NCBI RefSeq assembly: GCF_021648825.1
Contig: NZ_JAKJHS010000003.1
Coordinates: forward strand, 186,001 to 250,000
Source of the DNA: Rhizobium halophilum
Lineage (GTDB): Bacteria; Pseudomonadota; Alphaproteobacteria; Rhizobiales; Rhizobiaceae
Length of the DNA stretch: 64,000 bases
Direction of reading: 5' to 3'
Shown: one piece after another, positions 19,731 through 29,515 of the stretch
Position numbering within the stretch: the first letter of the stretch is position 1
Layout: the number at the start of each line of letters is the position of its first letter
The notes under the pieces: model-generated
Told to the model about the DNA's origin: nothing
Seen by the model: only the letters and a program-made list of their open reading frames with translations
Databases searched by the model: none
Made by a program: the position numbers and the translations under genes

Positions 19731-21551
19731 ATGAAACTTCGCAACATCGCGATCATCGCGCACGTTGACCATGGAAAAACGACGCTCGTTGACGAGTTGT
19801 TGAAGCAGTCCGGCTCCTTCCGCGAAAATCAGCGCGTTGCCGAGCGCGTGATGGATTCCAACGACCTCGAAAAGGAACGTGGCATCACCATTCTGGCGAA
19901 GGCAACTTCGGTCGAATGGAAGGGCGTACGGATCAACATTGTCGATACCCCCGGCCACGCCGACTTCGGTGGTGAGGTCGAGCGTATTCTGTCCATGGTG
20001 GATGGCGCGATCGTTCTCGTAGACTCCTCTGAAGGACCGATGCCGCAGACCAAGTTCGTGGTTTCCAAGGCCCTCAAGGTCGGCCTTCGTCCGATCGTGG
20101 CGATCAACAAGATCGACCGTCCGGACGGCCGGCACGAGGAAGTCATCAACGAGGTCTTCGATCTCTTTGCCAACCTCGACGCAACCGACGAACAGCTCGA
20201 CTTCCCGATCCTATACGGTTCGGGCCGCGATGGCTGGATGAATGTCAATCCGGAAGGCCCGAAGGATCAGGGTCTTGCGCCGCTGCTCGATCTGGTACTG
20301 GAACATGTACCGGAGCCGACGGTCGAAGAAGGCCCGTTCCGCATGATCGGGACAATCCTCGAAGCCAACAACTTCCTGGGCCGTATCATCACCGGCCGCA
20401 TTGCTTCTGGCTCCATCAAGCCGAACCAGGCCGTCAAGGTCTTGGGCCAGGACGGTCGCACGATCGAGACAGGCCGCATTTCCAAGATCCTTGCCTTCCG
20501 CGGCATTGAGCGGACGGCAATCGAAGAGGCTCACGCAGGCGACATCGTTGCCATTGCAGGCCTCTCCAAAGGCACGGTTGCTGATACCTTCTGTGATCCT
20601 TCTGTTACCGAAGCCATGACGGCGCAGCCGATCGATCCGCCGACCGTGACGATGTCCTTTATCGTAAACGACAGCCCGCTGGCCGGCACCGAGGGCGACA
20701 AGGTAACAAGCCGCGTTATCCGCGATCGCCTGCTCAAGGAAGCTGAAGGCAACGTCGCGCTGAAAATTGAGGAAGCCGAGGGCAAGGACTCGTTCTACGT
20801 TTCCGGCCGAGGCGAACTGCAGCTCGCCGTTCTGATCGAAACCATGCGCCGCGAAGGGTTCGAACTGGCCGTTTCACGTCCGCGCGTCGTCATGCACAAG
20901 GACGAAGCCGGCAATCTGATGGAGCCGATCGAGGAAGTCGTCGTCGACGTCGACGAGGAGCATTCCGGCGTCGTGGTCCAGAAGATGTCCGAGCGCAAAG
21001 CCGAGATGACGGAACTACGTCCATCGGGTGGCAACCGCGTTCGCCTGAAGTTCCTGGCGCCGACGCGGGGTCTGATCGGCTATCAGTCCGAACTGCTGAC
21101 CGACACGCGCGGCACGGCGATCATGAACCGCCTGTTCCACGACTACCAGCCCTACAAGGGGCCGATTGGCGGCCGCACCAATGGCGTTCTGTTGTCGAAC
21201 GGCTCGGGAGAGGCCGTCGCCTATGCCATGTTCAACCTGGAAGACCGCGGTCCGATGATCATCGAGCCGGGCGAGAAGGTCTACCAGGGCATGATTATCG
21301 GCATCCACTCTCGTGACAACGATCTTGAAGTGAACGTGCTGAAGGGCAAGCAGCTGACCAACATCCGTGCCGCCGGCAAGGACGAGGCGGTCAAGCTGAC
21401 CCCGCCGATCCGCATGACGCTCGACCGGGCGCTGTCGTGGATTCAGGACGACGAGTTGATGGAAGTCACGCCGAAGTCGATCCGTCTTCGCAAGATGTAC
21501 CTCGATCCGAATGATCGCAAGCGATTCGACAAGGCAAAACTAGCCGGCTGA
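19731..21551 (+). CDS. typA: Ribosome-binding translational GTPase TypA/BipA
   Basis: GTPase of 606 residues related to EF-G and LepA, which binds 70S ribosomes and supports 50S assembly and stress adaptation. G1 is AHVDHGKTT (residues 11-19), G2 RGITI, G3 DTPGHADF and G4 NKIDRPDGR, followed by the EF-Tu domain 2, the EF-G domain III/V folds and the TypA-specific C-terminal domain ([24 protein letters not shown]). In Sinorhizobium typA is known to matter for growth under acid, cold or detergent stress and for symbiosis in some hosts. A clear terminator follows; an inverted repeat lies upstream. Confidence 0.97.
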   Translation: MKLRNIAIIAHVDHGKTTLVDELLKQSGSFRENQRVAERVMDSNDLEKERGITILAKATSVEWKGVRINIVDTPGHADFGGEVERILSMVDGAIVLVDSSEGPMPQTKFVVSKALKVGLRPIVAINKIDRPDGRHEEVINEVFDLFANLDATDEQLDFPILYGSGRDGWMNVNPEGPKDQGLAPLLDLVLEHVPEPTVEEGPFRMIGTILEANNFLGRIITGRIASGSIKPNQAVKVLGQDGRTIETGRISKILAFRGIERTAIEEAHAGDIVAIAGLSKGTVADTFCDPSVTEAMTAQPIDPPTVTMSFIVNDSPLAGTEGDKVTSRVIRDRLLKEAEGNVALKIEEAEGKDSFYVSGRGELQLAVLIETMRREGFELAVSRPRVVMHKDEAGNLMEPIEEVVVDVDEEHSGVVVQKMSERKAEMTELRPSGGNRVRLKFLAPTRGLIGYQSELLTDTRGTAIMNRLFHDYQPYKGPIGGRTNGVLLSNGSGEAVAYAMFNLEDRGPMIIEPGEKVYQGMIIGIHSRDNDLEVNVLKGKQLTNIRAAGKDEAVKLTPPIRMTLDRALSWIQDDELMEVTPKSIRLRKMYLDPNDRKRFDKAKLAG

Positions 21552-21573
21552 ACGCAGTCGAGCGCGTAGAGTG

Positions 21574-21600
21574 AACCCGGCCAACAAGCCGGGTTTTTCT
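21574..21600 (+). terminator. Rho-independent terminator after typA
   Basis: Eight-bp stem AACCCGGC / GCCGGGTT (21574-21581 with 21588-21595), loop CAACAA, followed by TTTTCTTTT. It lies 22 bp after the typA stop. Confidence 0.9.
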
Positions 21601-21747
21601 TTTGTGTCCTTAATCGAGGCAGGGTTGTGGAAGAGGTTAAAAAGGCGTTAACGTAGATATCGGAGCGTCAGAACCGTCACTGGGGAAAGATGTTCCGATG
21701 GAGTATCATGTCTCGCGCTACCCGATGATTGGGTCCAGAGTGACGTT

Positions 21748-22257
21748 ATGAAGACGTTGTCAATAGATGTTCGGCCCGCGGAGCCGAACGACGCCTATGC
21801 CATATCGGAGGCCCACCGCGTTTCGTGGACGCAAGCCTACGCCGGTCTCATCCCGCACAGGCCCCTGACGCAGATGATCGAGCGCCGTGGCGAGACCTGG
21901 TGGCGCAAGGCGACGCGCGGCCCTGCAACGCTTCTCGTGCTCGATGTTGCCGGGAGCATTGCAGGTTATGCGACGATCGGGCTCAATCGCGCCAAGGCGC
22001 TTCCCTATGATGGCGAAGTCTACGAGATCTACCTCCGCCCCGAATTCCAGGGCATAGGACTGGGTCGACGCCTCTTCGGTGAAAGCAGACGGCTTCTGAA
22101 GTCGCTCGGCTGCAGCGGCCTTGTCGTCTGGTGCCTCGAGGACAGTGAGCACGCCTCCCGCTTCTTTCGTCGCCATGGCGGTCTGGACATGGTCGAGGGA
22201 ATGGAGGACTTCGGCGGGACCGCTCTTCGCAAGATCGGCTTCGTCTGGCCGCGCTAG
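21748..22257 (+). CDS. GNAT family N-acetyltransferase
   Basis: Acetyltransferase of 169 residues with the GNAT fold. The acetyl-CoA binding loop is [15 protein letters not shown] near residues 97-111, followed by AWC-like [23 protein letters not shown]. Similar proteins are often annotated as RimI-like or generic GNAT; no substrate can be assigned. It has its own upstream region of about 150 bp after the typA terminator, and ppa follows 101 bp after it. Confidence 0.87.
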   Translation: MKTLSIDVRPAEPNDAYAISEAHRVSWTQAYAGLIPHRPLTQMIERRGETWWRKATRGPATLLVLDVAGSIAGYATIGLNRAKALPYDGEVYEIYLRPEFQGIGLGRRLFGESRRLLKSLGCSGLVVWCLEDSEHASRFFRRHGGLDMVEGMEDFGGTALRKIGFVWPR

Positions 22258-22358
22258 CAGCGCAGCATCTCCGTCCTCCGCAGACGAAAGGCGTGTTGCC
22301 TCTCGTCACGTTTCCCAGTATCGAAGCGGCCATCGTCAAACCTCATCCGGGGACAAGA

Positions 22359-22892
22359 ATGCGCATCGATGCTATTTCCATAGGAAAGAACCCGCCCGAA
22401 GACGTCAACGTCATTGTTGAGGTCCCGGTCGGTGGCCATCCGATCAAGTACGAGATGGATAAGGAGGCCGGCGCACTGATCGTCGACCGCTTCCTTTATA
22501 CGCCGATGACCTATCCCGGGAACTACGGTTTCGTGCCGCACACGCTGTCCGAAGACGGCGACCCGATCGACGTTCTCATCTGCAACACTCGTCCGCTGGT
22601 GCCGGGCTGCGTCATCAACGTGCGCCCGATCGGCGTGATGGTCATGGAGGACGATGGTGGCAAGGATGAAAAGATCATTGCCGTGCCGGTGCCCAAGCTG
22701 ACCCGTCGCTACGACAAGATCGAGAACTACAGCGACCTGCCGGAGATCACGCTCAAGCAGATCGAACATTTCTTCGAGCACTACAAGGATCTGGAGCCCG
22801 GCAAGTGGGTCAAGATCGGCGGCTGGCAGGATGTCGGCGTTGCCAAGACCCTGATCGTCGAGGCGATTGAGCGGTACAAGGCCGAGAAATAA
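22359..22892 (+). CDS. ppa: Inorganic pyrophosphatase (family I)
   Basis: Soluble Mg-dependent enzyme of 177 residues that hydrolyses pyrophosphate and so drives biosynthetic reactions. Family I signature [10 protein letters not shown] carries the metal-binding aspartates; upstream conserved blocks are [15 protein letters not shown] and [11 protein letters not shown]. Start ATG 22359 begins [12 protein letters not shown]. The stop codon abuts that of the convergent DUF167 gene with no intervening base. Confidence 0.96.
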   Translation: MRIDAISIGKNPPEDVNVIVEVPVGGHPIKYEMDKEAGALIVDRFLYTPMTYPGNYGFVPHTLSEDGDPIDVLICNTRPLVPGCVINVRPIGVMVMEDDGGKDEKIIAVPVPKLTRRYDKIENYSDLPEITLKQIEHFFEHYKDLEPGKWVKIGGWQDVGVAKTLIVEAIERYKAEK

Positions 22893-23207
22893 TCAGAGAC
22901 GACCAAGCGTCTCGAGTTTCGCACACACGTCCTCCGGTTCGCCATCGAGCCGGAGGATTTTCTTTCTGCTGGTCTCGCCGGAAAGGATGGTCAACGCGCT
23001 CTTCGGCACTCGAAGGCGTTTCGCCAGAAGCGCGATCAGCGCCTTGCTGGCCTTGCCACCTTCGGGCACCGCCGTCACCCGCACCCTCAGATAGAGCGCG
23101 CCGTCGTCAGCCTTCTCCATGCCGTCGACAGCGTCACGGCCTGCCGCCGGCGTTAGCCTCACCGAAAGGCGGACGTGATCCTCATGACGGCTAAAGGCGT
23201 GGCTCAC
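22893..23207 (-). CDS. DUF167 (YggU) family protein
   Basis: Small conserved protein of 104 residues of unknown function; the family core [42 protein letters not shown] and [10 protein letters not shown] is complete. In many proteobacteria YggU follows YggT, as here: its start overlaps the yggT stop by four bases (ATGA). The 3' end abuts the ppa stop, so the two convergent transcripts must overlap or stop very tightly. Confidence 0.92.
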   Translation of the reverse strand: MSHAFSRHEDHVRLSVRLTPAAGRDAVDGMEKADDGALYLRVRVTAVPEGGKASKALIALLAKRLRVPKSALTILSGETSRKKILRLDGEPEDVCAKLETLGRL

Positions 23208-23494
23208 GCAAAGAGCGGGTAGATGCTCGTCCAGAGCAGCGAACGCAGGAAGAAGATGATCAGCAACACGATGATTGGCGAGATGTCGATCCCGCCGAGA
23301 TCAGGCATGATGCGCCTGATCGGCCGCAGCACCGGTTCCGTCACATTGTAGAGGAAGCTACCGATCGCGTTGACGAACTGGTTGCTCGAATTGATGACGT
23401 TGAAGGCGTAGAGCCACGAGAAGATGGCGCTTCCGATCAGCACCCAAGTATAGAGGCTCAGGGCAAGGTCAATCGTCTGGAACAGCGCGAGCAT
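23204..23494 (-). CDS. YggT family integral membrane protein
   Basis: Protein of 96 residues with two hydrophobic segments separated by the family motif [32 protein letters not shown]. YggT proteins are linked to osmotic or potassium uptake suppression and to cell-division clusters in other bacteria; the role here is not established. GGAGAC precedes ATG 23494; a frame extends to 23578 without homology. It is coupled to the DUF167 gene. Confidence 0.92.
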   Translation of the reverse strand: MLALFQTIDLALSLYTWVLIGSAIFSWLYAFNVINSSNQFVNAIGSFLYNVTEPVLRPIRRIMPDLGGIDISPIIVLLIIFFLRSLLWTSIYPLFA

Positions 23495-23628
23495 TCGGGT
23501 CTCCATTTCTAGTTGACAGACATGTAGACATTGGGGGACTAACGAGCAAGTGCCGTGCCTGCACAGGATCCGAAACATGTTTAACGGGTATCTTGGATCC
23601 TGTTCGGCGTGTTGAAAGTCCCTCTTCG

Positions 23629-24864
23629 ATGTCCATCTCCACCCCTGGTGATCGGTTCGCGGCCTTCCGGCACGCCTCCTACGCCCGTTTCTTCACCTCC
23701 CGCTTCCTCGCCGCTTTTGCCATCCAGATCATCAGCGTCTCGGTCGGCTGGCAGATGTATGACCAGACGGGCAGCGCCCTTTATCTGGGCTTGATCGGGC
23801 TCTTCCAGTTCTTGCCGTCGTTGCTCCTGATCCTCGTCACCGGCTCGGTCGCCGACCGGTACAATCGGCGGGCGATCGTAGCAATATGCATGGGGGTGGG
23901 TTCAACCTGTGCGCTGGCCCTGCTCGCCTTGACGCTTGCTGACCTGTTCATCCCGTGGCTGGTTTTCGCAATCCTGACGGTCTTCGGCATCGAGCGGGCC
24001 TTCATGGGGCCGGCAGTGCAGTCGCTTGCTCCCAACCTCGTTCCCGAACGCGACCTCGCAAATGCCATCGCTTGGAATTCCTCCTCCTGGCAGACCGCGT
24101 CGATCGTCGGACCGGTCGCCGGCGGCCTGCTGTACGGTGTCAGCGCCGTCGCAGCCTATTCGGTCGCGCTCGGCATGATGGTGCTGGCGGCCCTGCTGGT
24201 TCTACTGATCCCGAAGCCCACCCAGCGGACGCGATCGCGAACCGTCAGCTGGGGGGAGATCCTCGCGGGCTTTCGCTTCATCGGTAGGGAAAAGGTGGTG
24301 CTGGGGGCGATATCTCTCGACCTGTTCGCTGTCCTTCTCGGCGGCGCAGTAGCTTTGATGCCGATCTTTGCCCGCGATATCCTGGTTCTCGGACCCTGGG
24401 GTCTTGGTCTTCTGCGCGCAGCTCCCGGAATCGGGGCGGTTGCGGTCGCGCTCTGGCTTGCCTTCTACCCGATCCGGCATAGGGCCGGCGCAGCGATGTT
24501 CGTCGGCGTTGCTCTGTTCGGCGCCGGCACCGTTACCTTCGGGCTCTCAGAAACCACCTGGCTTTCCATTGCCGCGCTGATGCTGATGGGTGCCTCCGAC
24601 ATGATCTCCGTCTATGTACGTGAAACACTGATCGTGCTGTGGACGCCGGACGAGGTGCGTGGCCGCGTCAATGCGGTCAACATGGTGTTTGTCGGAGCGT
24701 CCAACGAACTGGGAGAGTTCCGCGCGGGTACAATGGCATCGATCTTTGGTGCGGTGCCGGCGGTCGTCATCGGCGGCGTCGGAACACTTGCTGTGGCGGC
24801 GATATGGGCAATGGGGTTCCCCCAGTTGCGCAAGATCGACACGTTGGATGCGCCGCCCCGCTGA
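23629..24864 (+). CDS. MFS transporter (EntS/enterobactin-exporter-like subgroup)
   Basis: Major facilitator protein of 411 residues with about twelve hydrophobic helices. The opening [22 protein letters not shown], the loop [14 protein letters not shown] between helices 2 and 3, and the [18 protein letters not shown] region match the MFS_3/EntS-like group of exporters. Substrate unknown. The gene is intact and its 3' end marks the left edge of the block containing IS debris. Confidence 0.87.
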   Translation: MSISTPGDRFAAFRHASYARFFTSRFLAAFAIQIISVSVGWQMYDQTGSALYLGLIGLFQFLPSLLLILVTGSVADRYNRRAIVAICMGVGSTCALALLALTLADLFIPWLVFAILTVFGIERAFMGPAVQSLAPNLVPERDLANAIAWNSSSWQTASIVGPVAGGLLYGVSAVAAYSVALGMMVLAALLVLLIPKPTQRTRSRTVSWGEILAGFRFIGREKVVLGAISLDLFAVLLGGAVALMPIFARDILVLGPWGLGLLRAAPGIGAVAVALWLAFYPIRHRAGAAMFVGVALFGAGTVTFGLSETTWLSIAALMLMGASDMISVYVRETLIVLWTPDEVRGRVNAVNMVFVGASNELGEFRAGTMASIFGAVPAVVIGGVGTLAVAAIWAMGFPQLRKIDTLDAPPR

Positions 24865-25561
24865 CGCTGGTGAGCCATTCATCCGACGGGCCGTCCGTGG
24901 GTGGTTTATGCGCTGGAGTGGCGGCGGCGGACGCCAGCGCGGCCATGCGGTCCCGGCTGACATGCCAACTGATTGATGGTCTCGGAGGCTCCCAGTCGAC
25001 TGCTTCCGGTCCTTCCGCTGAGCGCTGCTTGTTCGCGTCCACCTTGATCAGGCTCGCATCGACGGCGAAGCCTTCGCCGCCGACAAGGTCTTCTTCGATA
25101 CAACGTCCTACTGTCGTTTCGAACAGTTCGCGCAGCAGATCGCTCTTGCGGAACGACCATGCCGGTTCTTGGAGAAGGTCGAGTGGACCGGGACATCGCC
25201 TTCAAGGCCAAGGCTGCAAAACCAGCGATAGGCGAGGTTCAGATGTATCTCCTCACACAGCCAACGCTGCGAACGGATTCCGAAGCAGTAACCAACGATC
25301 AGCATGCGGATCCTCAGTTCCGGATCGACGCAATTCAACGTGCGAACACCGAGTGGTTCACGAACCGTCGGTGCACGATGGCGACGGTGACGCGGGACCA
25401 TCAATGGGTCGATAGCCGAACCGCGCGTCGAAGAAGGAGGCTTGGTTAAAAATGTGATCTTGAGATGTGGCCGTTGCGCTGCGCCAGGTACGCACCTGGT
25501 TTCGAAGCGGCCAGACGTCGAGGCCTCATAACCGTTTCCAGCTTTTCATATGAGCGGCGGC
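24865..25561. other. Gene-poor stretch holding a decayed transposase
   Basis: About 700 bp without an intact gene. The middle (24989-25404) holds a transposase fragment on the minus strand, described separately. The remainder shows no recognised coding or RNA feature; open frames here are short and arginine-rich. It forms the left border of the phosphodiesterase/ABC operon. Confidence 0.6.
24989..25404 (-). pseudogene. Truncated, frameshifted transposase remnant (DUF772, IS1182/IS5-like)
   Basis: Minus-strand translation gives an N-terminal transposase portion: DPELRIRMLIVGYCFGIRS, LCEEIHLNLAYRWFC and HSTFSKNRHGR. After a one-base loss near 25150 the next frame continues with CIEEDLVGGEGFAVDASLI and DANKQRSAEG up to VDWE near 24989. 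These are the DUF772 domain and first catalytic-Asp region of IS1182/IS5-type transposases common in rhizobia. The N-terminus before DPEL is degenerate and the whole C-terminal two thirds is missing. No terminal inverted repeats were identified. Confidence 0.85.
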
Positions 25562-26362
25562 TCAAGGTCCTGCGCAGATTACCGCCTGCGCTGTCGGAAC
25601 CTCTCCTACGTCAACGGAAAAGGCATGGAAGCCACGCTTGCTCAGCGTGACGATGCGGTAGCAGGGATGACCGCCGGTCCAGAGCGGTGCGGGAGCGTCG
25701 AGATCGGTGATGAAGCGGTGGGCGCAGGCCTGGCCGGAACTAAAGGCGATGCCCTCCGCGGTCGTTCCTGCAAGCAGCACATGGATGTGGCCGAAGACGA
25801 TGTGGCGGACGCCCGCCGGATGAGCCGTCAACCGCTGCATGAGCCGTCCGCCGTCATGCATCCCGATATGCTCAAAGTGCGCAATGCCACAATCCATCGG
25901 CGGATGATGGATGAAGACAGTCACCGGCTGCTCACCCGCCCCTTCCAGAGCATTCTCAAGCCATCCAAGACGGTCCTTGCCATACATTCCTCCGATGGTC
26001 CTAGGCTCGTGGCTGTCCAGAAACAGCAACCGTCCATAAGGTGTGTCCAGAGCCGATTGGATGAAGCCTTGGTCGTCCACCGGATGGTCGGAAAAAGCTG
26101 CACGGAAGTTGCGCCGGTCGTCGTGATTGCCTAGCAGAAGGCGCATTTCGAAGGGCACGGGCGCCAGGATGTCCTTCAGCAGGGTATAGGCTTCCGGATC
26201 GCCGAAGTTGCAGAGGTCACCGGTCATGACACCCAGGTCGGCATCGGAATGCTTCTCGATGATATCGGCCACCGCGGCACGAAGCTGTTTCTCAGGATCA
26301 ACGCCGTTAACGACCATGCCAGGGGGCATGAGGTGGGTGTCTGTGATCTGGATGATCTTCAT
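25562..26362 (-). CDS. Class III phosphodiesterase (CpdA/GpdQ-like metallophosphoesterase)
   Basis: Binuclear-metal phosphodiesterase of 266 residues, cytosolic (no signal peptide). All five family motifs are present in order: DTH (D8/H10), GDLCN, GNHDD, HHPP and GHIHV. This matches class III cyclic-nucleotide phosphodiesterases and GpdQ-type glycerophosphodiesterases. It is the last gene of an operon with a UgpBAEC-like importer, starting 69 bp after the binding-protein gene. The context favours hydrolysis of an imported phosphodiester, such as a glycerophosphodiester, over cAMP turnover; that is inference. The block is flanked by IS remnants. Confidence 0.9.
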   Translation of the reverse strand: MKIIQITDTHLMPPGMVVNGVDPEKQLRAAVADIIEKHSDADLGVMTGDLCNFGDPEAYTLLKDILAPVPFEMRLLLGNHDDRRNFRAAFSDHPVDDQGFIQSALDTPYGRLLFLDSHEPRTIGGMYGKDRLGWLENALEGAGEQPVTVFIHHPPMDCGIAHFEHIGMHDGGRLMQRLTAHPAGVRHIVFGHIHVLLAGTTAEGIAFSSGQACAHRFITDLDAPAPLWTGGHPCYRIVTLSKRGFHAFSVDVGEVPTAQAVICAGP

Positions 26363-26431
26363 TCGAGCTTTCCTGCATTACGAAATTGCGGGGTGCTTGG
26401 CCCCGCAATTCCAATTGCCTTCGCTATGGCT

Positions 26432-27724
26432 TCAGTTCATCAGAGCGTTGGTCTGCTCGACTAGCTGCTTCAGTCCATCTTCCGGCGATACTTCGCCTCG
26501 CATCACAGTGCCGATGATGTCGCGCTGCGTGCGCCAGATGCGAACGGAGTCACCACCTGGATAGCCAGCCCAGGGAAGCGAGCGATCCGCCTGCAGCGAG
26601 GCCGTCTTCACATTCGGATGTTCTGCGTAATAGGGCTCAAGATAATTTGGGCCGGTGGCGAGCTTGTTGGTGGGCAGATAGCCGGTGATGCGAACGATGG
26701 TGTTCTGCGCTTCCGGACCCGTGACCCACTTCAGGTACTTCCAGGCCGCATCCTGCTTGGCCTCGTCCTGGGTGAGGATGACGGCCGAATTGCCGCCCGT
26801 CGGAACGCCGCCTTCGTCCTTGTTGTCCAGCGGGAAAGTCGCCGTCTTCAGCGGGAAACGGTCGCCGACGAGCCCCTCGATCGTCTGGACATGGGCTGGC
26901 GTGGAGAAGATGAAGCCGGTAAGTCCCGCACCGAACTGCTGGCGCGACTGGTCCCAGTCGAGCAGGCTTTGACCGCCTTCGGTGACGAACTGGCGCGTCA
27001 GCTTCAGTGCGTTGAGGCCGATCTCGTTGTCGAAGGCGACCGTCTTGGTTCTCTCGTCGACGAGCTTGCCGCCCTGCTGGAAGATCAGCGCCTGCCACAG
27101 CCAGTCGTCCGGCCAGCCATTGATGTCATAGCCCATGCCGGCGATCTTCGGATCGAGCGCATGGATCTTCTTGGCAAGCTCGATCAGCTCCGGGAAGGTC
27201 TTCGGCATGTTGTCCGGGTCGCTGCCTGCCTTCTTCACCAGGTCGGCGTTGATGTACATGATCGGCGAAGAGGCATTGACCGGCAGGCCGTATTGCTTGC
27301 CGTCGATCTGGCCGAGCGCCACCATCTTGGGCGAGTAGTTCTTGTCGAGGAAGGACTGACCGCCTTCTGCCTCGATGAACGGCGTGAGGTCCGTAATCTG
27401 GTCGCGCGGAGCGAGCGCATGCACGAGTTCCGCCGTCAGGTTGTAGCCGGAGAAGTAGACATCCGGAAGGTTGCCGGTCACGGCGGCGCGCAGAACCTGC
27501 TGCTGGCCTTCATTGTAGCCTGCGGCCGGAGCAAGGAAGTTGATCTTGATGTCCGGGTTGTTCTTCATGAATTCATCGGCCAGTGGCTGATGGAATTTTG
27601 TGAAGCCCGGCAGGTTGTACAGAACTTCGAGCGTGATCTCGTCGGCGAAGACGGGCTTTGCAAGTCCCGACAAGGCAAGCGTGGCGACAAGCCCGCTCAT
27701 GAGTGTACGACGGTAGAGCTTCAT
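26432..27724 (-). CDS. ABC transporter substrate-binding protein (UgpB-like, family 1)
   Basis: Periplasmic solute-binding protein of 430 residues with signal peptide MSGLVATLALSGLAKPVFA. The body is a family-1 extracellular binding protein: EVLYNLPGFTKFHQPLADEF, FFSGYNLTAEL-like, INADLVKKAGSDPDNMPKTF and the late KYLKWVTGPEAQNTIV. Relatives bind sn-glycerol-3-phosphate, glycerophosphodiesters or sugars. The start at 27724 has GGAG upstream. It lies 40 bp after the UgpE-like permease gene and precedes the phosphodiesterase gene. Confidence 0.9.
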   Translation of the reverse strand: MKLYRRTLMSGLVATLALSGLAKPVFADEITLEVLYNLPGFTKFHQPLADEFMKNNPDIKINFLAPAAGYNEGQQQVLRAAVTGNLPDVYFSGYNLTAELVHALAPRDQITDLTPFIEAEGGQSFLDKNYSPKMVALGQIDGKQYGLPVNASSPIMYINADLVKKAGSDPDNMPKTFPELIELAKKIHALDPKIAGMGYDINGWPDDWLWQALIFQQGGKLVDERTKTVAFDNEIGLNALKLTRQFVTEGGQSLLDWDQSRQQFGAGLTGFIFSTPAHVQTIEGLVGDRFPLKTATFPLDNKDEGGVPTGGNSAVILTQDEAKQDAAWKYLKWVTGPEAQNTIVRITGYLPTNKLATGPNYLEPYYAEHPNVKTASLQADRSLPWAGYPGGDSVRIWRTQRDIIGTVMRGEVSPEDGLKQLVEQTNALMN

Positions 27725-27764
27725 GATGATCTCCATCATTGGTGGGAGGGTGAGGTGGAAAGAC

Positions 27765-28586
27765 TTACTTGACGCCGGTCATGGTGATGCCTGCGATGAA
27801 GTGACGACGTGCAAGAAGGAAGCAGACGATCATCGGTGCCGTGATCAGGGCAGCACCGGCCATCAGGGCGCCGTAGTTTGCGCCCGATTCAACGTCCGAG
27901 AAAAACAGCATGCCGAGCGGCGGCGGAGCGAGATTGATGTCCGTCACCACGATCATCGGCCAGTAGAGATCGTTCCAGTGAGCGACGACCGAGAACACGG
28001 AGAAGGCGGCCAGCGACGGCAACGAGCCGCGCAGAACGAGGCCCCAGCAGATTTCCATCTCGGAAAACCCATCCATGCGCGCCGCCTCGATGATCTCGTC
28101 CGGATAGCTGCGGAAGGATTGGTGGAAAAGGAAGATGGCGAAGACCGACAGGAAAAACGGGGCCATCATCGCAAAGTAGGTGTTCAGCAGATCAAGCTTC
28201 GCAAGGCCCACGAAAAGCGGCAGCGCAAGTGCCTGGATGGGCACGCAGAGCGCCGCGATCACCAGGGTGAGAAGAAGCTTGCGGCCGGGGAAATTCAGCT
28301 TGGCCAGCGCATAGGCCGCCGGGACGGCGGTTGCGACCTGTACAATGAGGATGCCGAGGCAGACGATCAGGCCATTCAGCATGAAGCGCATCATCGGAAC
28401 CTGACTGGCGGCACGCTCATAATTCACGGCCATGTCGAACTGCTTCGGGATCGGCCAGAGCGAAACGTCGAAGATTTCGGCCGGCGAGCGGATCGACGTC
28501 AGGAACATCCAGTAGAACGGCAGCAGGACGATGAAGGCACCGGCGCCAAGCACGAGGTGAGGCAGGAATTGACGAACTCTAGCCAT
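27765..28586 (-). CDS. ABC transporter permease (UgpE/MalG-like)
   Basis: Inner-membrane permease of 273 residues, six helices. The EAA loop that contacts the ATPase is EIIEAARMDGFSEMEICWGLVLRGSLPSL-like, near residues 165-195. The C-terminus GITMTGVK is typical of UgpE/MalG. Its start lies at the stop of the preceding UgpA-like permease gene, so the two are coupled. Works with the neighbouring UgpA-like permease, UgpC-like ATPase and binding protein. Confidence 0.92.
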   Translation of the reverse strand: MARVRQFLPHLVLGAGAFIVLLPFYWMFLTSIRSPAEIFDVSLWPIPKQFDMAVNYERAASQVPMMRFMLNGLIVCLGILIVQVATAVPAAYALAKLNFPGRKLLLTLVIAALCVPIQALALPLFVGLAKLDLLNTYFAMMAPFFLSVFAIFLFHQSFRSYPDEIIEAARMDGFSEMEICWGLVLRGSLPSLAAFSVFSVVAHWNDLYWPMIVVTDINLAPPPLGMLFFSDVESGANYGALMAGAALITAPMIVCFLLARRHFIAGITMTGVK

Positions 28587-29515
28587 CAGTAGTGGACCTT
28601 CCGGTCGAGATGGAGCGTCTGGCCGATTGACAGGACAAGAATGATGACGAGGAAGATCAGCGTCAGCGCCGCCGCATAGCCTGTGTTGGAATACTCGAAG
28701 CCCTCAAGGTAGAGGTCAAAGAGCAGCGTTTCGGAGCCAAAGCGACCTTTGGTCAGCACGGCGACGGTCTCGAAGACTTTGAAGGCGGAAATAGACGTCG
28801 TCACCACAACGAAGAGGGTCGTCGGCCCGAGCATCGGCCAGGTCACGGTGACGAAGCGGTCGAACGGATGGCGCGCTCCGTCCAGACGTGCGGCTTCATA
28901 AAGATCTTTGGGGATTGCCGTCAGCCCGGCAAGAAAGAGCACCATGTTGAAGCCAAGGATCTGCCAGACACCGATCATCGCCATGGTCGGAATGAGGAGC
29001 GTGGGGTTGGACAGGAACGCAACCGGCTCGAAGCCCAGCCATTTGATGGCGGCGTTAACGGGACCGATCGATGGATGCAGCAGGAATTGCCAGACGGTCG
29101 CCATGGCGACCAGGGTCGCCGTGACAGGCAGGAAATAGGCGGCTTCCCAAAAGGCACGGCTGCGCTTGCGGCCGTGGACGAGAAGCGCCAGGCCGAGGGC
29201 GAGGAAGACGCCAAGCGGAATGACGATTACCGCGTAGATAACGGTATTCTTCAGCGACCGCAGGAAGACCGGATCATCGAAGGCTTTGGCGAAGTTCTCC
29301 AGGGCGATGAAGCGCGTCGAAAGCGCGCCCAGTTGGTAATCGGTCAAGGAGAAGCCGGCGAGAACCACGACTGGGATAATGTAGATTGCAGCGAGCAGCA
29401 GGACGGCAGGCGCAACGAAAAGAAGCGCTTTCCACATCATCCGGCGCTCGCCCTTCGAGCGTACCCTCGTTCCTCGTCCGGCGGCCGCTGAGCTCGCTTC
29501 CAGGATCAGCGTCAT
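28586..29515 (-). CDS. ABC transporter permease (UgpA/MalF-like)
   Basis: Inner-membrane permease of 309 residues with a cytosolic N-terminal tail of about 27 residues, then six helices. The EAA loop is DLYEAARLDGARHPFDRFVTV-like near residue 207. The ATG overlaps the stop of the ATPase gene by four bases (ATGA). It is the second gene of the phosphodiesterase operon and pairs with the UgpE-like permease to form the channel. Confidence 0.92.
   Translation of the reverse strand: MTLILEASSAAAGRGTRVRSKGERRMMWKALLFVAPAVLLLAAIYIIPVVVLAGFSLTDYQLGALSTRFIALENFAKAFDDPVFLRSLKNTVIYAVIVIPLGVFLALGLALLVHGRKRSRAFWEAAYFLPVTATLVAMATVWQFLLHPSIGPVNAAIKWLGFEPVAFLSNPTLLIPTMAMIGVWQILGFNMVLFLAGLTAIPKDLYEAARLDGARHPFDRFVTVTWPMLGPTTLFVVVTTSISAFKVFETVAVLTKGRFGSETLLFDLYLEGFEYSNTGYAAALTLIFLVIILVLSIGQTLHLDRKVHY

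Noticed and set aside
26618-27772. A 384-codon plus-strand frame opposite the binding-protein gene
   Set aside because: Antisense to a clear family-1 solute-binding protein; no motif or ribosome site.
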